Assembly: GCA_030704615.1 (NCBI GenBank)
Contig: CM060733.1
Coordinates: forward strand, 41,294,001-41,354,000
Length of the DNA: 60,000 nucleotides
Reading direction: 5' to 3'
From: Takakia lepidozioides
Taxonomy: Eukaryota; Streptophyta; Takakiopsida; Takakiales; Takakiaceae
Part shown: positions 12,382-25,028 of the stretch, one piece after another
Layout: each line of letters starts with the position of its first letter
How positions within the stretch are numbered: the stretch's first letter is position 1
Position numbers and translations under genes: made by a program
Notes under the pieces: model-generated
What the model was told of the DNA's origin: nothing
What the model saw: only the letters and a program-made list of their open reading frames with translations
Databases searched by the model: none

Positions 12382-15300
12382 ATGGATCGAAAGGCATTGC
12401 TTGATGAGCTAATGGGGAAGGACCGGGACCTTCCTTTTGACCAGCAGCAAAAGAAAAAACTTCGCTTCGATGATACAGAGGTTTGCTCTTTCTTTTCATC
12501 ACTTCTGGGTATGGGTGGGTGGGGGTGTTTCGATGAGCCAGAGCATCACTCAGTTTTCTTATTACTCTTTTCTTCGTGGGAGTTTCCTTTCTTTCGGTGG
12601 GACTGGTTAAGGTTTTTGGAGTGCTTCAGAATTTACAATTAATTGCAGATTTATAACTGAATTATTACAGAGCTCTCATTCTGGTAATTTATCTGGTTGA
12701 TGCTTGGTGCATCTCTTCTCTTGCTTTCTACGCCTCCAAATTTGCTGTGTAGCGTCACTCGACAGCATGCAACAAAAAGTGCTTGAAGGTCAGAGAGAGA
12801 GAGAGAGAGAGATGACTGTGGCCAAGGCCGGCGGAACAACTTGAAGGTCAAAATGTTCATGTAGTCCAACATACCAGGTTAAATATTGATGTTGAAACCT
12901 AGAATCATGATTTGTGAGCAGGAGATTTCCAGCGTCATTGCTGTTGTGGATTCTCAAATGATGCAGCATACTTACCTTCTTGAAGGTCAAAATGTTCCTG
13001 TATCCACATACCAGTTTAAATATATTGATGTTGAAACCTAGAATCATGATTTGTGAGCAGGAGATTTCCAGCGTCATTGCTGTTGTGGATTCTCAAATGA
13101 TGCAGCATACTTACCTTCTAGGTGTATGATTATTGTGCTGCTTTTTGCTTCTATATGCTGACAACTCCATAGTCACTAGGGCTGACCTAACAAATTTGCA
13201 CACAGTCTTACCTTCCACTGTTCATTAACTCTAATATGACAAATTAATATATTTTTCTTTTCTTCATCTGTGAAATCACTTCAGTTTCAATGTGCACAGC
13301 TTTGTGGCATCTAGCAAGTAAACTAGTGTAAATACCTTTGCCCCCTACGGGTGTTCAAAGGTTATTGTACTATCACCATGGGCGTCTTGCGTCACAACAG
13401 AAGGTTACTAGGGTAACAAATCTTTCTGTCCACTTGGACTTGACGAAGTAGTGATAGTGGTGCAGGTATGTCACTATCATTTAGTTGCTTTCTGTCCACA
13501 TGACTTGTTTCCCAACACCAAGAGTGACCTTGGAGTCTGTGAGAAGATCCATGATGATGCTTTACGAGGAGATTTCCTGAAGTCCAACAGAGTCACACAG
13601 TATGAGGCTGAATTCCTTGGATACCTGGAGCGCCTGATCGCTGACTTGGAAAGGTAAGTGCTGTGTTCTTCTTTGAGTAAGATGGTACCAATATCTTGTG
13701 AATGTCATAGATATATATATGAGAGTGTTGGAAGGCAAGACCTCAATAGAGACTGGGAGGATTACACACTTAGATGTCGACACAGAGTTTTCTATCAAGC
13801 TACATGAATGAAAACCCATACATTTGTAGAGTGATAGTGGAGACGCAGTAACAGCTTCAGGTTCATGGAGTGTAAACCAAGAGTCCTGTACACAGTAGTC
13901 TTCAGCTGAAAGATATAGATCCGTATATGTAAACAGTCATGGACAGCTTTAATTCTTCCTAGAGAGTTGTAATTGTAATGGTCACAGAAGGCTTGTAATC
14001 TGTTTTGTTGCAGGAAGATAAAAAGATGCCATGAACGGCTTGACAAGGAAATGCCATTGACCGAGCATGCACGGGCCAATAGTGATCGTATATCGGCAAT
14101 CGCCATGGAGGTGCAAGCTTTGCTGAAGCAGGCTGAGAGAGAGGGAGAAGATGGCTTGGTGGACCAGGCTCAAGCAACCATGAGTAAGGTATTAGACATG
14201 AGGGGCTATACGAAGGAGTATTTAGTCCAACGTAGACGTCATATTGTTGGTTTCTTACAAACAACTCTTTTCGCTGCTGCAGGAAAAGTTGGAGTATATA
14301 GCCATTTTGTCCGCCAACCACTTGGAAGAGCAAAGTAAGGGAGTTTTTTTTTGGTGGAGGGTAATCTGTTGAATTGCTATCATGCCCCGAACATAGCCCT
14401 CCTATTTGTGTGATTTCTCACTGCTGATTTGGGCATCATTGGAAGGTGGAAACTTTGAACAAAGAAAAGGATCAACTGGTGCGAGCGGTGATGCCAGAGT
14501 TTGGCAACATTTTGGAGAAGGAGAAGCGCATGCAAGTGTGTGAAGTCTGTGGGGCCATGCAAGCTTCGACCGACACTGAAAAACGGCTTGCTAGTCATCT
14601 GGAGGGCAAACAACATCTGGTATTGTGTCAGAAATTTTATATTGTCTGATAGCAAATCTAAGTAAAGCAATAATATCACTTTCTCAAAGCTCTGTTAGAT
14701 GACAGGTATAGTGGCAAATCATAGATCAGCACTACATAATTGTGCACAAACCAATCTAGTCTGCAGCGATACCAAGAGACCTAAACACCCTTTTTAAACA
14801 TGTTAACAGTGCAATGCTCTGTCAGATGGTTTATGGACTGGCAGGTAAGTGCATGCATGGTTGGGATATGCATGTTCTTGCTTGGTTTTCTGGGAGCAAA
14901 CACAATTCTGTAATGTTGATTGTGGAAAACACACAGTGTATAGGGTTCAAAGCATACCAATATCTTGCACTCGGTGTAAGTCCTACCCTCTTAGAAACAG
15001 ATGAAAGACGTTTAGGACGTCTGTGGTGATTAGGAAGGGGACAAACTTGTTTTGCAGGGATACTACAGAATACGGCAGACTGCTGAGCAGCTGCGAAAGA
15101 AAAAAGAAGAGGAGAGGGAAGCCAGACGCCGTGACCGTGATGCTGCTGAGAAACCGCCTGAGGCTGATGCCAAACCCAAAATTGAGGAAGTCCCTGTGGA
15201 CGACCCGAAGGAATCTGAGAGGGTCTGGTCACTCCCTTTAAGTTGTATATTCCATATTCTTGGCTCAAGTGTGTTTTATGCATGTGATGTTATTGGCTTT

Positions 15301-15959
15301 ACCACTTATACTGGACTAGAGTTCTCTGATGGATGTTGCATGGAAAATTTTGTTTGTACAATTGTTTTTCTTAGACTGCCAGGCATCATTACACGAGTAA
15401 CAAATTGGGCTGTGCGCTAATTTCCACTGGTTCTGAGGTGGTTACAGAATGGCACTCGTCCTATTGAGAAAGAGCAGGACTGGGACAGTCGGCGTGAACG
15501 CAGGTTTGTTTTCTGACTGTTTCCACTAGTGTCTGGCCCCATGTTTCCAAGTACATGATTGTCTTGTTTTAGTTTGCTTGGTGGTTGGATGGTCCTTGCA
15601 TGTAGCGTGGTGTTTTATTCCCACAAACTTGTAAGAATCTACTGGTCTGTGGGAATTGCAGCCGCAGCGCAGAGAAAGTTCGTCGAAGAAGCCGCAGTCC
15701 AGAGCGCAGTCGTGACCGAGAGTTGGAGAGGGATCGGGAGAGGGACAGAGAAAAGAATAGGGAATGGGCTGACAAAGAGAGGGAGAGAGACAGATATCGT
15801 GATCGTGATAGGGACCGAGACTGGCACAGAGACAGGGACAGAGACCGAGATGGACGCAAAGAAAGAGAGCGAGACCGAGGGAGGGAGAGAGACAGGGAAC
15901 GGGAGCGAGGTTCTCGTAGGCGAAGTCGCAGCAGGGAACGAGAGCGGGAAAGAAGATGA
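12382..15959 (+). CDS. LUC7L: LUC7-like U1 snRNP-associated splicing factor
   Basis: LUC7 proteins sit on the U1 snRNP and help choose 5' splice sites. Exons, all with GT-AG boundaries: 12,382-12,480, 13,466-13,653, 14,014-14,188, 14,446-14,619, 15,058-15,222, 15,448-15,503 and 15,662-15,959. Exon 1 gives MDRKALLDELMGKDRDLPFD. Exon 2 gives the first CCCH-type finger (VCHYHLVAFCPHDLF, NTKSDLGVCEKIHD). Exon 4 gives the second, C2H2-type finger (VCEVCGAMQAS, ASHLEGKQHL). Exon 3 and the start of exon 4 form a charged helix, and exon 7 is an RE/RD/RS tail ending in SRSREREREREERR-like repeats. The start codon matches the conserved family N-terminus. The exon 5 donor (GTCTGG) is weak. The gene looks intact, at about 375 aa, and belongs to the subtype with an RS-rich tail. 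Confidence 0.93.
12841..13119. repeat. Tandem duplication in LUC7 intron 1 (period 139 bp)
   Basis: Two copies begin at 12,841 and 12,980 with TTGAAGGTCAAAATGTT and end with GATGCAGCATACTTACCTTCT. They differ by only a few substitutions and small indels. A GA microsatellite, (GA)9 or so, lies just upstream at 12,794-12,812. Both copies are wholly intronic and noncoding. Confidence 0.85.
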
Positions 15960-17528
15960 CAGTGCAGGACTTGTGGAAATTTTGAAAGCAGTTTTGTTTT
16001 TTTATTAGATGTGGTCGGGGGAGGCTGTGCTCAGACTCCCCAAATGGTTTGGAAAGAAGAGGAACTCATTCCGCCCATTCACTATTCCATAAGCTGAGTG
16101 AGAAGAGTATTTTTCATGTTCTCTTGTGCACCACGCCTGTGAAGGGTCAAGGTTGCCATGTCTGCAGAAATTGGAAGTTAAACTTTATGGTAAGGGACAA
16201 GCCCTCCCACATTTATGAAAAGTATAAGCTAATACATAGCCTTTCTCATATCTGTTTCTACTTCCATGCCACATCCACATCCTGCCCACACTATTGTGGG
16301 GACGTTATGTAGCAGACTAAGTCGTGTGAAATGTTTCAGAAAAATAGTGCTTGTGTGTAAACAAGTTTGAGAATCTATATGGTTATGCATCATTTAGGTT
16401 GACATCAGTACTGAAGTGATATTTTTTCTGAACTGCCTCATAGGAGCAAAGCTTGCAAGGTCAATCAAGTCTCCACAATCTTGTCTTTTAGGACTGCATA
16501 TTACTGCATAGTGATACTTTTTGGCCGAGACTCGGCACACATGCTATCTAGTTGCAGATAAATAGAGATAAGCAGGCCCCAGTTGGGTTGCATGACTGAG
16601 GGATGATGCTCTCTGATGAGCTAGGGAACATGCCCGAACCCCACCCAGAAGATACATCACCCCAGAATAGTGGGGAGGCATCATCCCGCACTGAAGAGCC
16701 TCAAAGAGGAAACTGGCACTCATTTTCCATGATGAAATCCAACTAATTCTAACCAAACATACGAATAGAGACCAATAGCAGTGTCTGTATGCGTGCTGAC
16801 CTCCTTGCAAATTTGCGCTGCAAAGCCATAAACTTGTGGATTGAGAAGCCTACTTGAGAAATATCCATGGTTGCCACAGAGACCAGAGACCTACCTACTA
16901 TCGATCTTACAGTTAGGCCTTGAATTAGCAAACGGCATATGACAGCCGATGAAGACTTTGAGAGCAACTTTCTCCGAGTCAAGGTAACAGGGCCAGAACA
17001 GGGCTTCAATCTTGTACTCCCTAAACCTGCGAGGGTACCTTCCAGCAGTTCTTGTCATTGCTCCAGTGTTAAATTCGGGTTGTAGTAGGCTCTTTTACTG
17101 CAGGTGGAGTACACGTGAAGGGACAGCGAAACTATGATATAGCCAAGAAACAGGTCACAAGAACAGTCTGTGCACTGGAAGGAACCCTAAACTATTAACT
17201 AGAATGAAACATTTGGTCTGGATGATAGATGCAGCAAAAGAAAGCTGCATCAACAACGATGCTCTCACAATGTGTTATAGACATTCCCCCGCGAATCTCA
17301 TTGGGCAACAGTTTCTCGACATGGAGACGAAAGACATGGGCAAAATTATCAATCACAGAACTCAATTGCAGTTCGATCACAAAATAGTTCAAAAAGGGAC
17401 ACGCTGTTGGCAAGAACGCCCAGAAACGTGTCCAACCTCTTCCACTGGTTTGAGGCTAGCTGGTTCCATGATGAGCGTGCTACATACTCGATTCCCAACT
17501 ACATGGTACCATATCCTGCTCCAAACAC
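15960..17528. other. LUC7 3' UTR and intergenic sequence before eL39
   Basis: The first few hundred bases are probably LUC7 3' UTR. The rest lies downstream of eL39, which points toward it. Open frames at 16,544-17,009 on the minus strand show no family resemblance. I see no other gene. Confidence 0.5.
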
Positions 17529-17910
17529 CTACAACCCAAGCTTGGTTCTGCGCCAGTGACGACGCTTTGCATTGTACCTGTTACCCCACAGCCCCATTTC
17601 AGTGATAGGTCCAAAACACACAAAATCAAACGGTAATGATTCGAAACTAGGAAGCGCGGAGGGTAGAAAGGTGAACAAGACCTGATGGTATTATCAGTGC
17701 GCATACGAATCCAGTGAGGAATAGGGCGATTTTGCCTCAACTTCTTAGCCAGCTTCTTCTTAATCCTGAATGTCTTTTGAGACGGCTGCGACCCCAAAAC
17801 ACCCCCATGACGTCAAAGCAGAGTAGGGGGGAGGGAAGGGGGTGGGGAAACGACGTAACAGACGAAGCAGACTATGCAAGGAATCAAAATACATGGTGCG
17901 TGCTTACCAT
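17529..17910 (-). CDS. RPL39: Cytosolic 60S ribosomal protein eL39
   Basis: eL39 is a small basic protein that lines the ribosome exit tunnel. Three exons give exactly 156 nt, or 51 aa plus stop, the usual family length. Exon 1 (17,910-17,908) is the ATG alone, followed directly by a GTAAGC donor. Exon 2 (17,785-17,682) encodes [18 protein letters not shown] and [15 protein letters not shown]. Exon 3 (17,577-17,529) encodes [15 protein letters not shown] and a TAG stop. The start sits in an optimal context (GCCACCATGG), and the leader upstream is rich in CT. It faces the TAF15b-like gene head to head. No frame defects are seen. A gene finder would easily miss it because its exons are 3, 104 and 49 nt. 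Confidence 0.97.
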
Positions 17911-18600
17911 GGTGGCGCCTTGCAGTAATCCGGCCCGCAGGCACCTGATCGAGAGAGAGAGACGAAGCGTGCACAGAGGACCGAGCGAAGAGCGAAAGGG
18001 ACACTCCCTTCAACGTCCAGCCCTTATACTGCTCATCATCGAGGGCTCCGATGCATTTCAGGTGTGCAATGGACGGCCCTGATTCAGTCATTGTTAGGGT
18101 AAGTCCTGACCAGAGATAGTGACCTGAGGTGAGGTGACCTCTGTACAGTTAGGGTTTCTAACTACGAATGGAAGGAAAGACACTACCGCCGTATGAGGAT
18201 TCGAACTCGATACCGCGCAGCCTGTAGCCTGGTCAAACATTTGAATGCGAGCGCAGTAAGTTAGGGTTTGGAGATGTTTGTTGCGCAGTGTGTTCGCAGC
18301 ATCACCGCGTTGCCCCGTTGCATGGCACTGATCATCTCATTCCGCAGAGCACCTCCAGATTGTGCGGACTGCTTTTGAAGGGTAATGTGAGGGTTTGTAG
18401 GGATTGAGCATGCTCTAGTGGCTCTGCACTCGACCATTCTTAAGCTCCTTCGTCATCTTCATGGTGCCTGTTTCTCTCCGCAACTCCATGCCCTGCAGTG
18501 CGGTTGTTTCCGGGGAGCATGTGTGATTAGGGTCATCGAAATTTTTTGAAGCAATTTCACCGCCGTGACGCAGCTCAATCATCCATTGCTGTTAGAGAAT
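17911..18600. promoter_or_regulatory. Bidirectional promoter region with telo-boxes (eL39 / TAF15b)
   Basis: Telo-box sequences (AAACCCTAA, seen here as TTAGGGTTT) occur at 18,149-18,157 and 18,261-18,269, with a partial GTTAGGGTAAG at 18,093. Telo-boxes are known in plant ribosomal-protein and translation-gene promoters. The strand facing eL39 carries a CT-rich leader (the GA run at 17,950-17,961 read in reverse). A plausible 5' UTR donor for the plus gene is GAGAAT|GTAAGT at about 18,601, which would pair with the acceptor at 19,130. The TSS positions are inferred. Confidence 0.6.
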
Positions 18601-19014
18601 GTAAGTTTTGAGCGCCTTTGGAAGCTTGTTGCGCTGATCAGGGGTTGGTCTGAGCTAAGGCAGTCCTTGTCTGGGATGCTTGGTTACATTTGGACTAGAA
18701 TGGATTCAGTGTGTTCACCAATTTGATTGACGAACCTGCCAGGCCACTTCCCCATACTTATACGTCTGTATCCGGCTGAAAGTTCTGGTAGTCCGACTCC
18801 AGTTCGTGGAAACCGATTGTGTAATCTCTGCCAGAAGGAGGGTCATGTGGCTGCGTTTAGAGCTAGGGTTTATGATCATTTTGGCATAACCAGAAAAGTT
18901 CTGTTTTCTGTGAGGGGATTGCTGATAATACTACTGTTTTTCTTGGTAATATGATGAATCCCAAGTTACTAGGTTTCTCATGGGTTACGATTAAGATATG
19001 ATCTTACTAATGTT

Positions 19015-19100
<86 letters not shown>
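19015..19100 (+). repeat. (CT)n microsatellite in the 5' UTR intron of TAF15b
   Basis: About 85 bases of nearly pure CT dinucleotide end about 30 bases before the acceptor GTTTCATAG at 19,130. It therefore acts as an unusually long polypyrimidine tract. Shorter CT runs recur in the following intron (19,333-19,352, 19,962-19,982 and 20,257-20,275). Confidence 0.9.
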
Positions 19101-19105
<5 letters not shown>

Positions 19106-19147
19106 ATCTACTCTCATGTTTGTTTCATAGGTGATAACAGTGGCAAG

Positions 19148-22100
19148 ATGTTGGGTTATGGGGGAGCTGCACCACCCCTCACAAGTGCCATCTACGTATG
19201 CAACCTGCCTCCCCGCACAGATGAGGCCTTGCTGGCTGACCACTTTGGCAAAATTGGTGTGCTGAAGGTAATCTCTGTCAGTCCTCTTTCTGCTTGGAAG
19301 CAAGTCATTCCCAGGGTCCTTTAGCTGGTGATCTCTCTCTCTCTCTCTCTCTCTGAAAACTCTCTGCTTTTGAAGAGCTTCGACAAAATGAAAATCCCTT
19401 TTGCTGAGCTACTGCTGCATGCCTTTAGCAATGTGAGCAGCCTCAGTTCTGTCATCTTCCCCTCAGTTCTGTCATCTTCCTCTCCTTGCACTCTACGCAG
19501 ACATGGACAATTGCCACCACGCATGACAGGTGTATCCTAGCTTGTCTCTTTCTCACTCACACATACACATAATCCTGCTGGTAAAAAGTGATGCCACATG
19601 TCCTATGTGTGGAGATGCTGTGAGTTTACCAAAAAATATTTATGCATCTGAATGAATACCCTGTCAAGAGTCCCTCTCAAACACATCAAAGAAACTGTCA
19701 GTCTGAGAAACATATGACAATGCAACAAGTTGTTGCCCTCCTTGAGTCTGAACTACAGGAGGACGATGAAGATTTTTCTTTTCGGTGGAGAGGTAAGAAG
19801 GCCAGAGTCAACATGAGTCAAGGGAAAGTCTCTCTTCTACAGTGAGTGTTCAATGGTAGTGGATCAAGGTTGCTCTCCATCCTTCCCTACCATCCCTTTT
19901 ACTCCTCAGTCCATACAGGGCACTGGGTCTGTTTCCACAAGGCTGCCAAGTCCAAAGAGCTCTCTCTCTCTCTCTCTCCCTCTGCTCTGTGGCCTTGGGT
20001 TCTTTGTGCTTCCTGTCCACATGATAATTGTTTCGTTCTTTCTTTCTCTCCTCTCACTTCTGCAGTAACAAAGGGAGCACACTTACAACCCTGGAAATAA
20101 CATCATGCTTTGTAGTGATATCAATGCCAGCACTGAATCCATTGCTGTTGGCTGTCTGTGAGTATTAAAACAATCTTGAGCTTGGTTGCAGACCTTTGTG
20201 GGTCCAGATGGGCTAATCTTATGAGGCTACTCCATATTCTATGAATCATTAAGGTGTTCTCTCTCTCTCTCTCTTTTTCTCTCATTCTCTGACACACATG
20301 CGTGCACCCACCATATGCATGTGTCAACGTCCACTTTTAGGAAGGACCCCCTCTCCTTGAGCATTCTGGGGTTTTGTGAAGGCTTCTCCATATCTCTGAA
20401 TGAGCATTTCACTCATGACCTGCAGGACTCCTGTCTTGCTCCCATGTTGCAACCAATAGCACAGTCATTAGAGCACTTGCCACACGGTAGGTATTCATGG
20501 CTTCTGATCATGATAACAACCTGTGATCAAGCTCTTTGGCTTCTGGGCTATGTTGAATGCTCCACTACCTGGTCCACCCAGCTTTGGACTAGCCAGTGCC
20601 TTGCTGAACTGGGTGTCTGAAGGCTTGGGAATCACTAGGATTGGCCTGTACTCTTACAATTTTATGGACATGGGTGTACTGCAGAAAGACAAAAGAACAA
20701 GCCGTCCCAAGATCTGGATCTACCGTGACAAAGTTACCAATGAAGCAAAGGGAGATGCTACCGTCACTTACGAGGATCCGCATGCGGCTACTGCAGCAGT
20801 AGAGTGGTTCAACAACACAGATTTTCACGGCAACGTCATCAGTGTGTCTATTGCCGAAAGCAAGAAGGACGTTCAAATGAACATCCCGGTTGAGGAAGTC
20901 CTACCTATGACAGCTGATCATTTGCCGGGCTTAATAGAGTACGGTACCGATCCACAAGTGGTGGGAGAGTATGTTGGGGACTATGGCGGGGACTATGGTG
21001 GGGACTATGGTGGGGACTTCGGAGGTGCAGGAGCCACAGGTGGTGTGCCTGGAGTGGCAGGTGCAGGGCGAGGGAGAGGCCGTGGGGAAGGCCGAGCATG
21101 GCAGCAGGATGGGGATTGGCCGTGTCCGAATCCAAGGTCTGTGATGACTTCGGTGAGCAGTATCAGGCTCTTTTACACCACTGGTATTTCTTTGGTATGC
21201 AAGACTGTCTCGTCATATCTTCAATCAAAATGTTTCACTTTATACTGCATACTTTGGATGGCCATCTTGCACTGGGAAAGTTTCTAAGGAGATGCACACA
21301 ATTTGGAGACCTGTAATCAGTGTAAGCAACTGCAGTTACTGAGTTGACCCAATTGCTAGTGGAAGATGGAGGATTGTCTCACCTCCTTTAAAGATGTCCC
21401 TTCGCCAGCTCCAAAGAGTTTGAAGAAAAGTGCCTGGGTATACGGAGACTTGCTAGTTGAAGTAAAGTTGTTAATCAACATCTCAATTTAAGGGGTTTTG
21501 ACATTGCCAAGCTCCTTCTTTTTGTGTGAATACAGCTGTGCAAATATAAACTTTGCATTTAGGGGGGTCTGTAATCGATGTGGCACGGCACGGCCAGCTG
21601 GGAACTCTGGTGGTGGTGGAGGGGGTATGGGAGGTGGTCGAGGTCGTGGCCGCGGGGCCAGTGATCCAAGTGGTAGAGGACGAGGGCCTGGGGGACCACC
21701 AGGGCTTTTTGGGCCCAATGACTGGAATTGTCCTATGTAAGTTTGCATGTACCAGTTTAGCCTCTTAATATCATTGGTCAAACTTCTGATCTTAGAATAG
21801 ATTTTCCAGTTGTGGGGGGGCTTGGCCATAGCCTAGGTGGGTTGGATTACATTCATAGAACCATGAGCCATGAGTGTTGGCCCATCTTTGAGGGTATTTT
21901 GGCCAGACCACCTGGATGTGAGTGAGGCATGCCTTGCAGGAATTAGAGGTAGACGAAGCATTGGGTTAAGGTGCCTACCACATATGCAAGCGAAAGCCAC
22001 GACACATCGAAGAGGCATAAACAGTGCAATGTGTTCCACTAGCTTCATTATGTGTCATTCCATGCATCTATGCCTATTAGATTCTGACTGAATCAGTAGC

Positions 22101-23378
22101 AACACTGTAGAATGCTGTGAAGCTCTATATCATTAGGGCTGGGCTGTTGCGTTCGTGAATCCTGTTCATTTTCATTTAGAAATGGATCACTTTGAGGAAC
22201 TGTGCGTCATCTCGTAGAGGTGTGTGTATGGCAGGTGTGGGAACATCAACTGGGCCAAGCGCACCAAATGCAATATTTGCAATACCACTAAACCTGGCCA
22301 CAATGAAGGGGGTGCTAGGTACAATTGATCACGCTTTCACTGTTGACTAGGCCTGCCTGCCTTTTTGTCCTGAGGGTGGAGTTGCGCAAGCATGCAGGGG
22401 ACATGGTGGTTACATTGTGTTCTTGCCTTCCAGGTGGAAGATACACCTGATGCTGGGGGTTATACTAGAGTTTGGATTGGTGCTTTTATTCCTAGAAAAT
22501 GCTGTGACAATGGTTGATAGTGTGTAAATGCAGAGAGGGGCGTGCTGGAGGATATAAGGAGTTTGATGAAGCTGAGATTGAAGAGACCAAGAGACGACGG
22601 CGGGAACTAGAGGAGGTGAGCACGCTCTTGATTGTCATGCTACTGAGTGAGATAGTGTTAGTGCATGTAATTTGAGCCTTAACAGTTTTCTATTGCATTT
22701 CACATCAACTCTTTTACTCAAAATTAAAGCATTCACTCCGCTACCTACAATTTTGTCCTGCTACGTGTGGTCTGGCCTCTGAGAGGTGTAAGGGAACTGG
22801 GTGTCCAGGATGATGGAGAGATGTACGACGAATTTGGCAATTTGAAGAAGAAGTTTCGGACAAAGGCCAAGCAAGGTGAAACACAGACTCAGGCAGCACC
22901 AGTTGCTGTAGCTGGGATGGGAAAAGCCGGATGGGGCAAGGAAGAATTGGGGGTGGTCGAGCACCAGACCAAAGAAAAGAGCAAAGAGCGCGGTGGTTTC
23001 AAGGATGATTATGACCGTGACTACGATCAAGGACGTAGAAGTGAACGCGATACTGATGGAGGTAGGAATGGGCATCGATCCTCGAGAGATGATGACCGGG
23101 ACAGCGAGTTTGAGAAGGAGAGAGGACGTGGGAGAGACGACAGGGACAGTGACCGAGATGGGTATCGTGACAAAGAACGGGATCGGGAGAGAGGCAACTA
23201 CTCTGACAAGGACCGGGATCGAGACCGGGACCGAGACCGCAGCAGAGAGCGAGACCGAGTTCGTGGCAAGGACCGAGACCGAGAGAGGGACCGCGATAGA
23301 GATCGTGAACGGGAGAAGGAGCGAGAGTGGCCACGTGACAGGGAACGTGTCCGAGAACGCGATAGATTCATGGACTAA
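19148..23378 (+). CDS. TAF15B: TAF15b/FUS-like RNA-binding protein: RRM, two RanBP2 zinc fingers, RD/RE tail
   Basis: This belongs to the plant FET-like family, which links RNA binding to transcription. Coding exons: 19,148-19,267, 20,685-21,136, 21,536-21,736, 22,235-22,318, 22,534-22,615 and 22,809-23,378. Exon 1 carries RNP2 (AIYVCNLPPRTDEALL). Exon 2 carries the rest of the RRM (RPKIWIYRDK, GDATVTYEDPHAA), then YGGDYGGD repeats and an RGRGRG box. Two RanBP2-type fingers follow, DWPCPN..C..NINF..C..C and DWNCPMCGNINWAKRTKC. Each is cut by an intron. Between them is a GGRGRGRG/GPGGPP linker. The last exon holds the acidic DDGEMYDEFGNLKKKF segment and a roughly 100-residue RD/RE tail ending RDRFMD. 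All phases agree. The start is the first ATG after the UTR intron. Confidence 0.92.
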
Positions 23379-23700
23379 TTTCTCTGCCCCTTGTCCTCCC
23401 TCCCTGTCTCCTCTTCCGTTCTATCCTGTTGCACAGAGGGTCCAAAGGATGGTCTCTTCTCTCTCACCGCACACCCTATTCCTCTCCATGTTTCCTCTCC
23501 AAGTTTTTGCCTACTGGTTTGTCAGTGCTATGCAATTTAGATCTAGTCACTTTTTGGGTAGCAAGTCTGTGCATATCCACACACTTTGTCTGTATCATGC
23601 AACCAGTGATACTAGGTGGGATATAGTCACTGAAACCCTTGATCAGCTAGGATATCAGCACTAGAACTAGCTACAAAAACACTCGGTAAATGTTGACGAG

Positions 23701-23706
23701 AATAAA
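23701..23706 (+). terminator. Likely poly(A) signal of TAF15b
   Basis: A canonical AATAAA lies 323 bases after the TAA stop, in T-rich 3' UTR-like sequence. It is the first such hexamer downstream on this strand. Confidence 0.5.
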
Positions 23707-24953
23707 TCAAGGCACTTGCAAGCCGATTTCCTAGACAGCCTCTCATAGAATCTGTTGTTGGAAGCACTCTTTACCTGAGATGGCATGAAGACGGGAGGAA
23801 GGAGGTGAGTGTAGGAAGTCGAGGGCTGCACCTTGTCTTACAGTCCTTACAGAGACGCACGGGAATTGATTTTGACCTCCTGGTCCTGGTAAACTTAAAT
23901 TATATCACTTAAGAAGCAACTTGTTTGTTATGTGCTAAGTCACGCGCTCTATGTGTCTGGACGTCAGATGATGAATTCCTGGAGGGCTTCATTAAAAACT
24001 AGAACATGATGCGGTTGTACACGAGAATACAACACCTCCAACAGGAGAAAGAAACAAACGCTCTCCCCAAGCTCTCCCCCTCGAGGGCCAGTGGCTTTTG
24101 GGAAAAGAAGCAGAAACAGCATACCATAAGCCATGGCACAAAATTATGCAAACCACCCTAACTTGCAACACTGCTGAAGCAAATAAGACAACAAAAAGGG
24201 AGTGTGAGTGGGACATGGCTGGGAGGTGAGACCACCCTGATTGTTGGCATGTGGCATGAACCATAGTATTCTTCTGTTCTTTGAACATTCAATGTAGTCA
24301 TTACTGCTTTTCTTAGAGTGATGTGAGGCTGAGGCCTGAGCTGCAATGACCATTACTTGAATGTTGGGATGGGATACCCATGAGCTTTTGGGAAGCTGTT
24401 TTGGAAAAGGTGGTCACGGTGGAGTACATGAGTTTCAAGCATTCACCTTCCCCACCATCAATTGTTCTGCTAGCAGCTGCTACTACATGATTTTGCTCAA
24501 GTCTGAAGAATTAATCCAGACTTCACCTTGCAGGGATTGGATCTGGATTCTGGGTCTGGTTGTGTGAGAGAGGGACTATTGCAGGTAATGGTTATCCGAT
24601 TTGGCCCCAGGGCAGGCTGTTTCGAAGTGTTGGAGATGACTAGTATCAAGGTCATGTGACAGTGGAGTCGTCAAAAGCATCTTCTTGCGCCCTTTCTCGT
24701 CATTTCCGTGTTGCTTGTGACTGGCTCCACAATCGCTACCACTGCTGGGCCACAAACCTGAGTGAGGCTTTGGGAGGAAACGTGGAAACGAGAACCTTCC
24801 AGACAGGATTGATGGGCGAGTATTAAAGCTCATTGCTGACATGTCCCAAGTTCTTCTTCGCATTTCTGTCTGGTTCGGTCGAAAGGAAGGGATAGTTGAA
24901 GAAGCTCGTCTCCACACTGACAACAGCAACACAGAAGAGTGCACCTGCGGTGC
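23707..24953. other. Intergenic, tail-to-tail between TAF15b and SAT
   Basis: Both flanking genes end toward this stretch. The longest open frame (24,576-24,968, minus) overlaps the SAT 3' end and has no recognisable domain. I see no further gene. Confidence 0.5.
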
Positions 24954-24959
24954 TTTATT
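24954..24959 (-). terminator. Likely poly(A) signal of serine acetyltransferase
   Basis: The minus strand reads AATAAA about 70 bases past the SAT stop codon, in the position expected for a plant 3' end signal. Confidence 0.5.
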
Positions 24960-25028
24960 GGCAAACATAATGTGAACAAAGAAATGGTCAAAGCAGTAAG
25001 GGTGAAGGTCTCAAAAACAAATGGCTTG

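Noticed and set aside
14285-14335. Extra LUC7 exon between exons 3 and 4 (EKLEYIAILSANHLEEQ)
   Set aside because: It has AG and GT neighbours, but joining exon 3 directly to 14,446 gives the conserved family sequence without it. At most it is a cassette exon.
15559-16008. Alternative 149-codon frame over the LUC7 RS tail
   Set aside because: It is an out-of-phase shadow of the GA-rich, RE/RD-coding exon 7.
22993-23664. 223-codon frame overlapping the TAF15b tail
   Set aside because: It is a shadow frame of the repeated RD/RE codons. Only the frame ending at 23,378 continues the zinc-finger and acidic segments.
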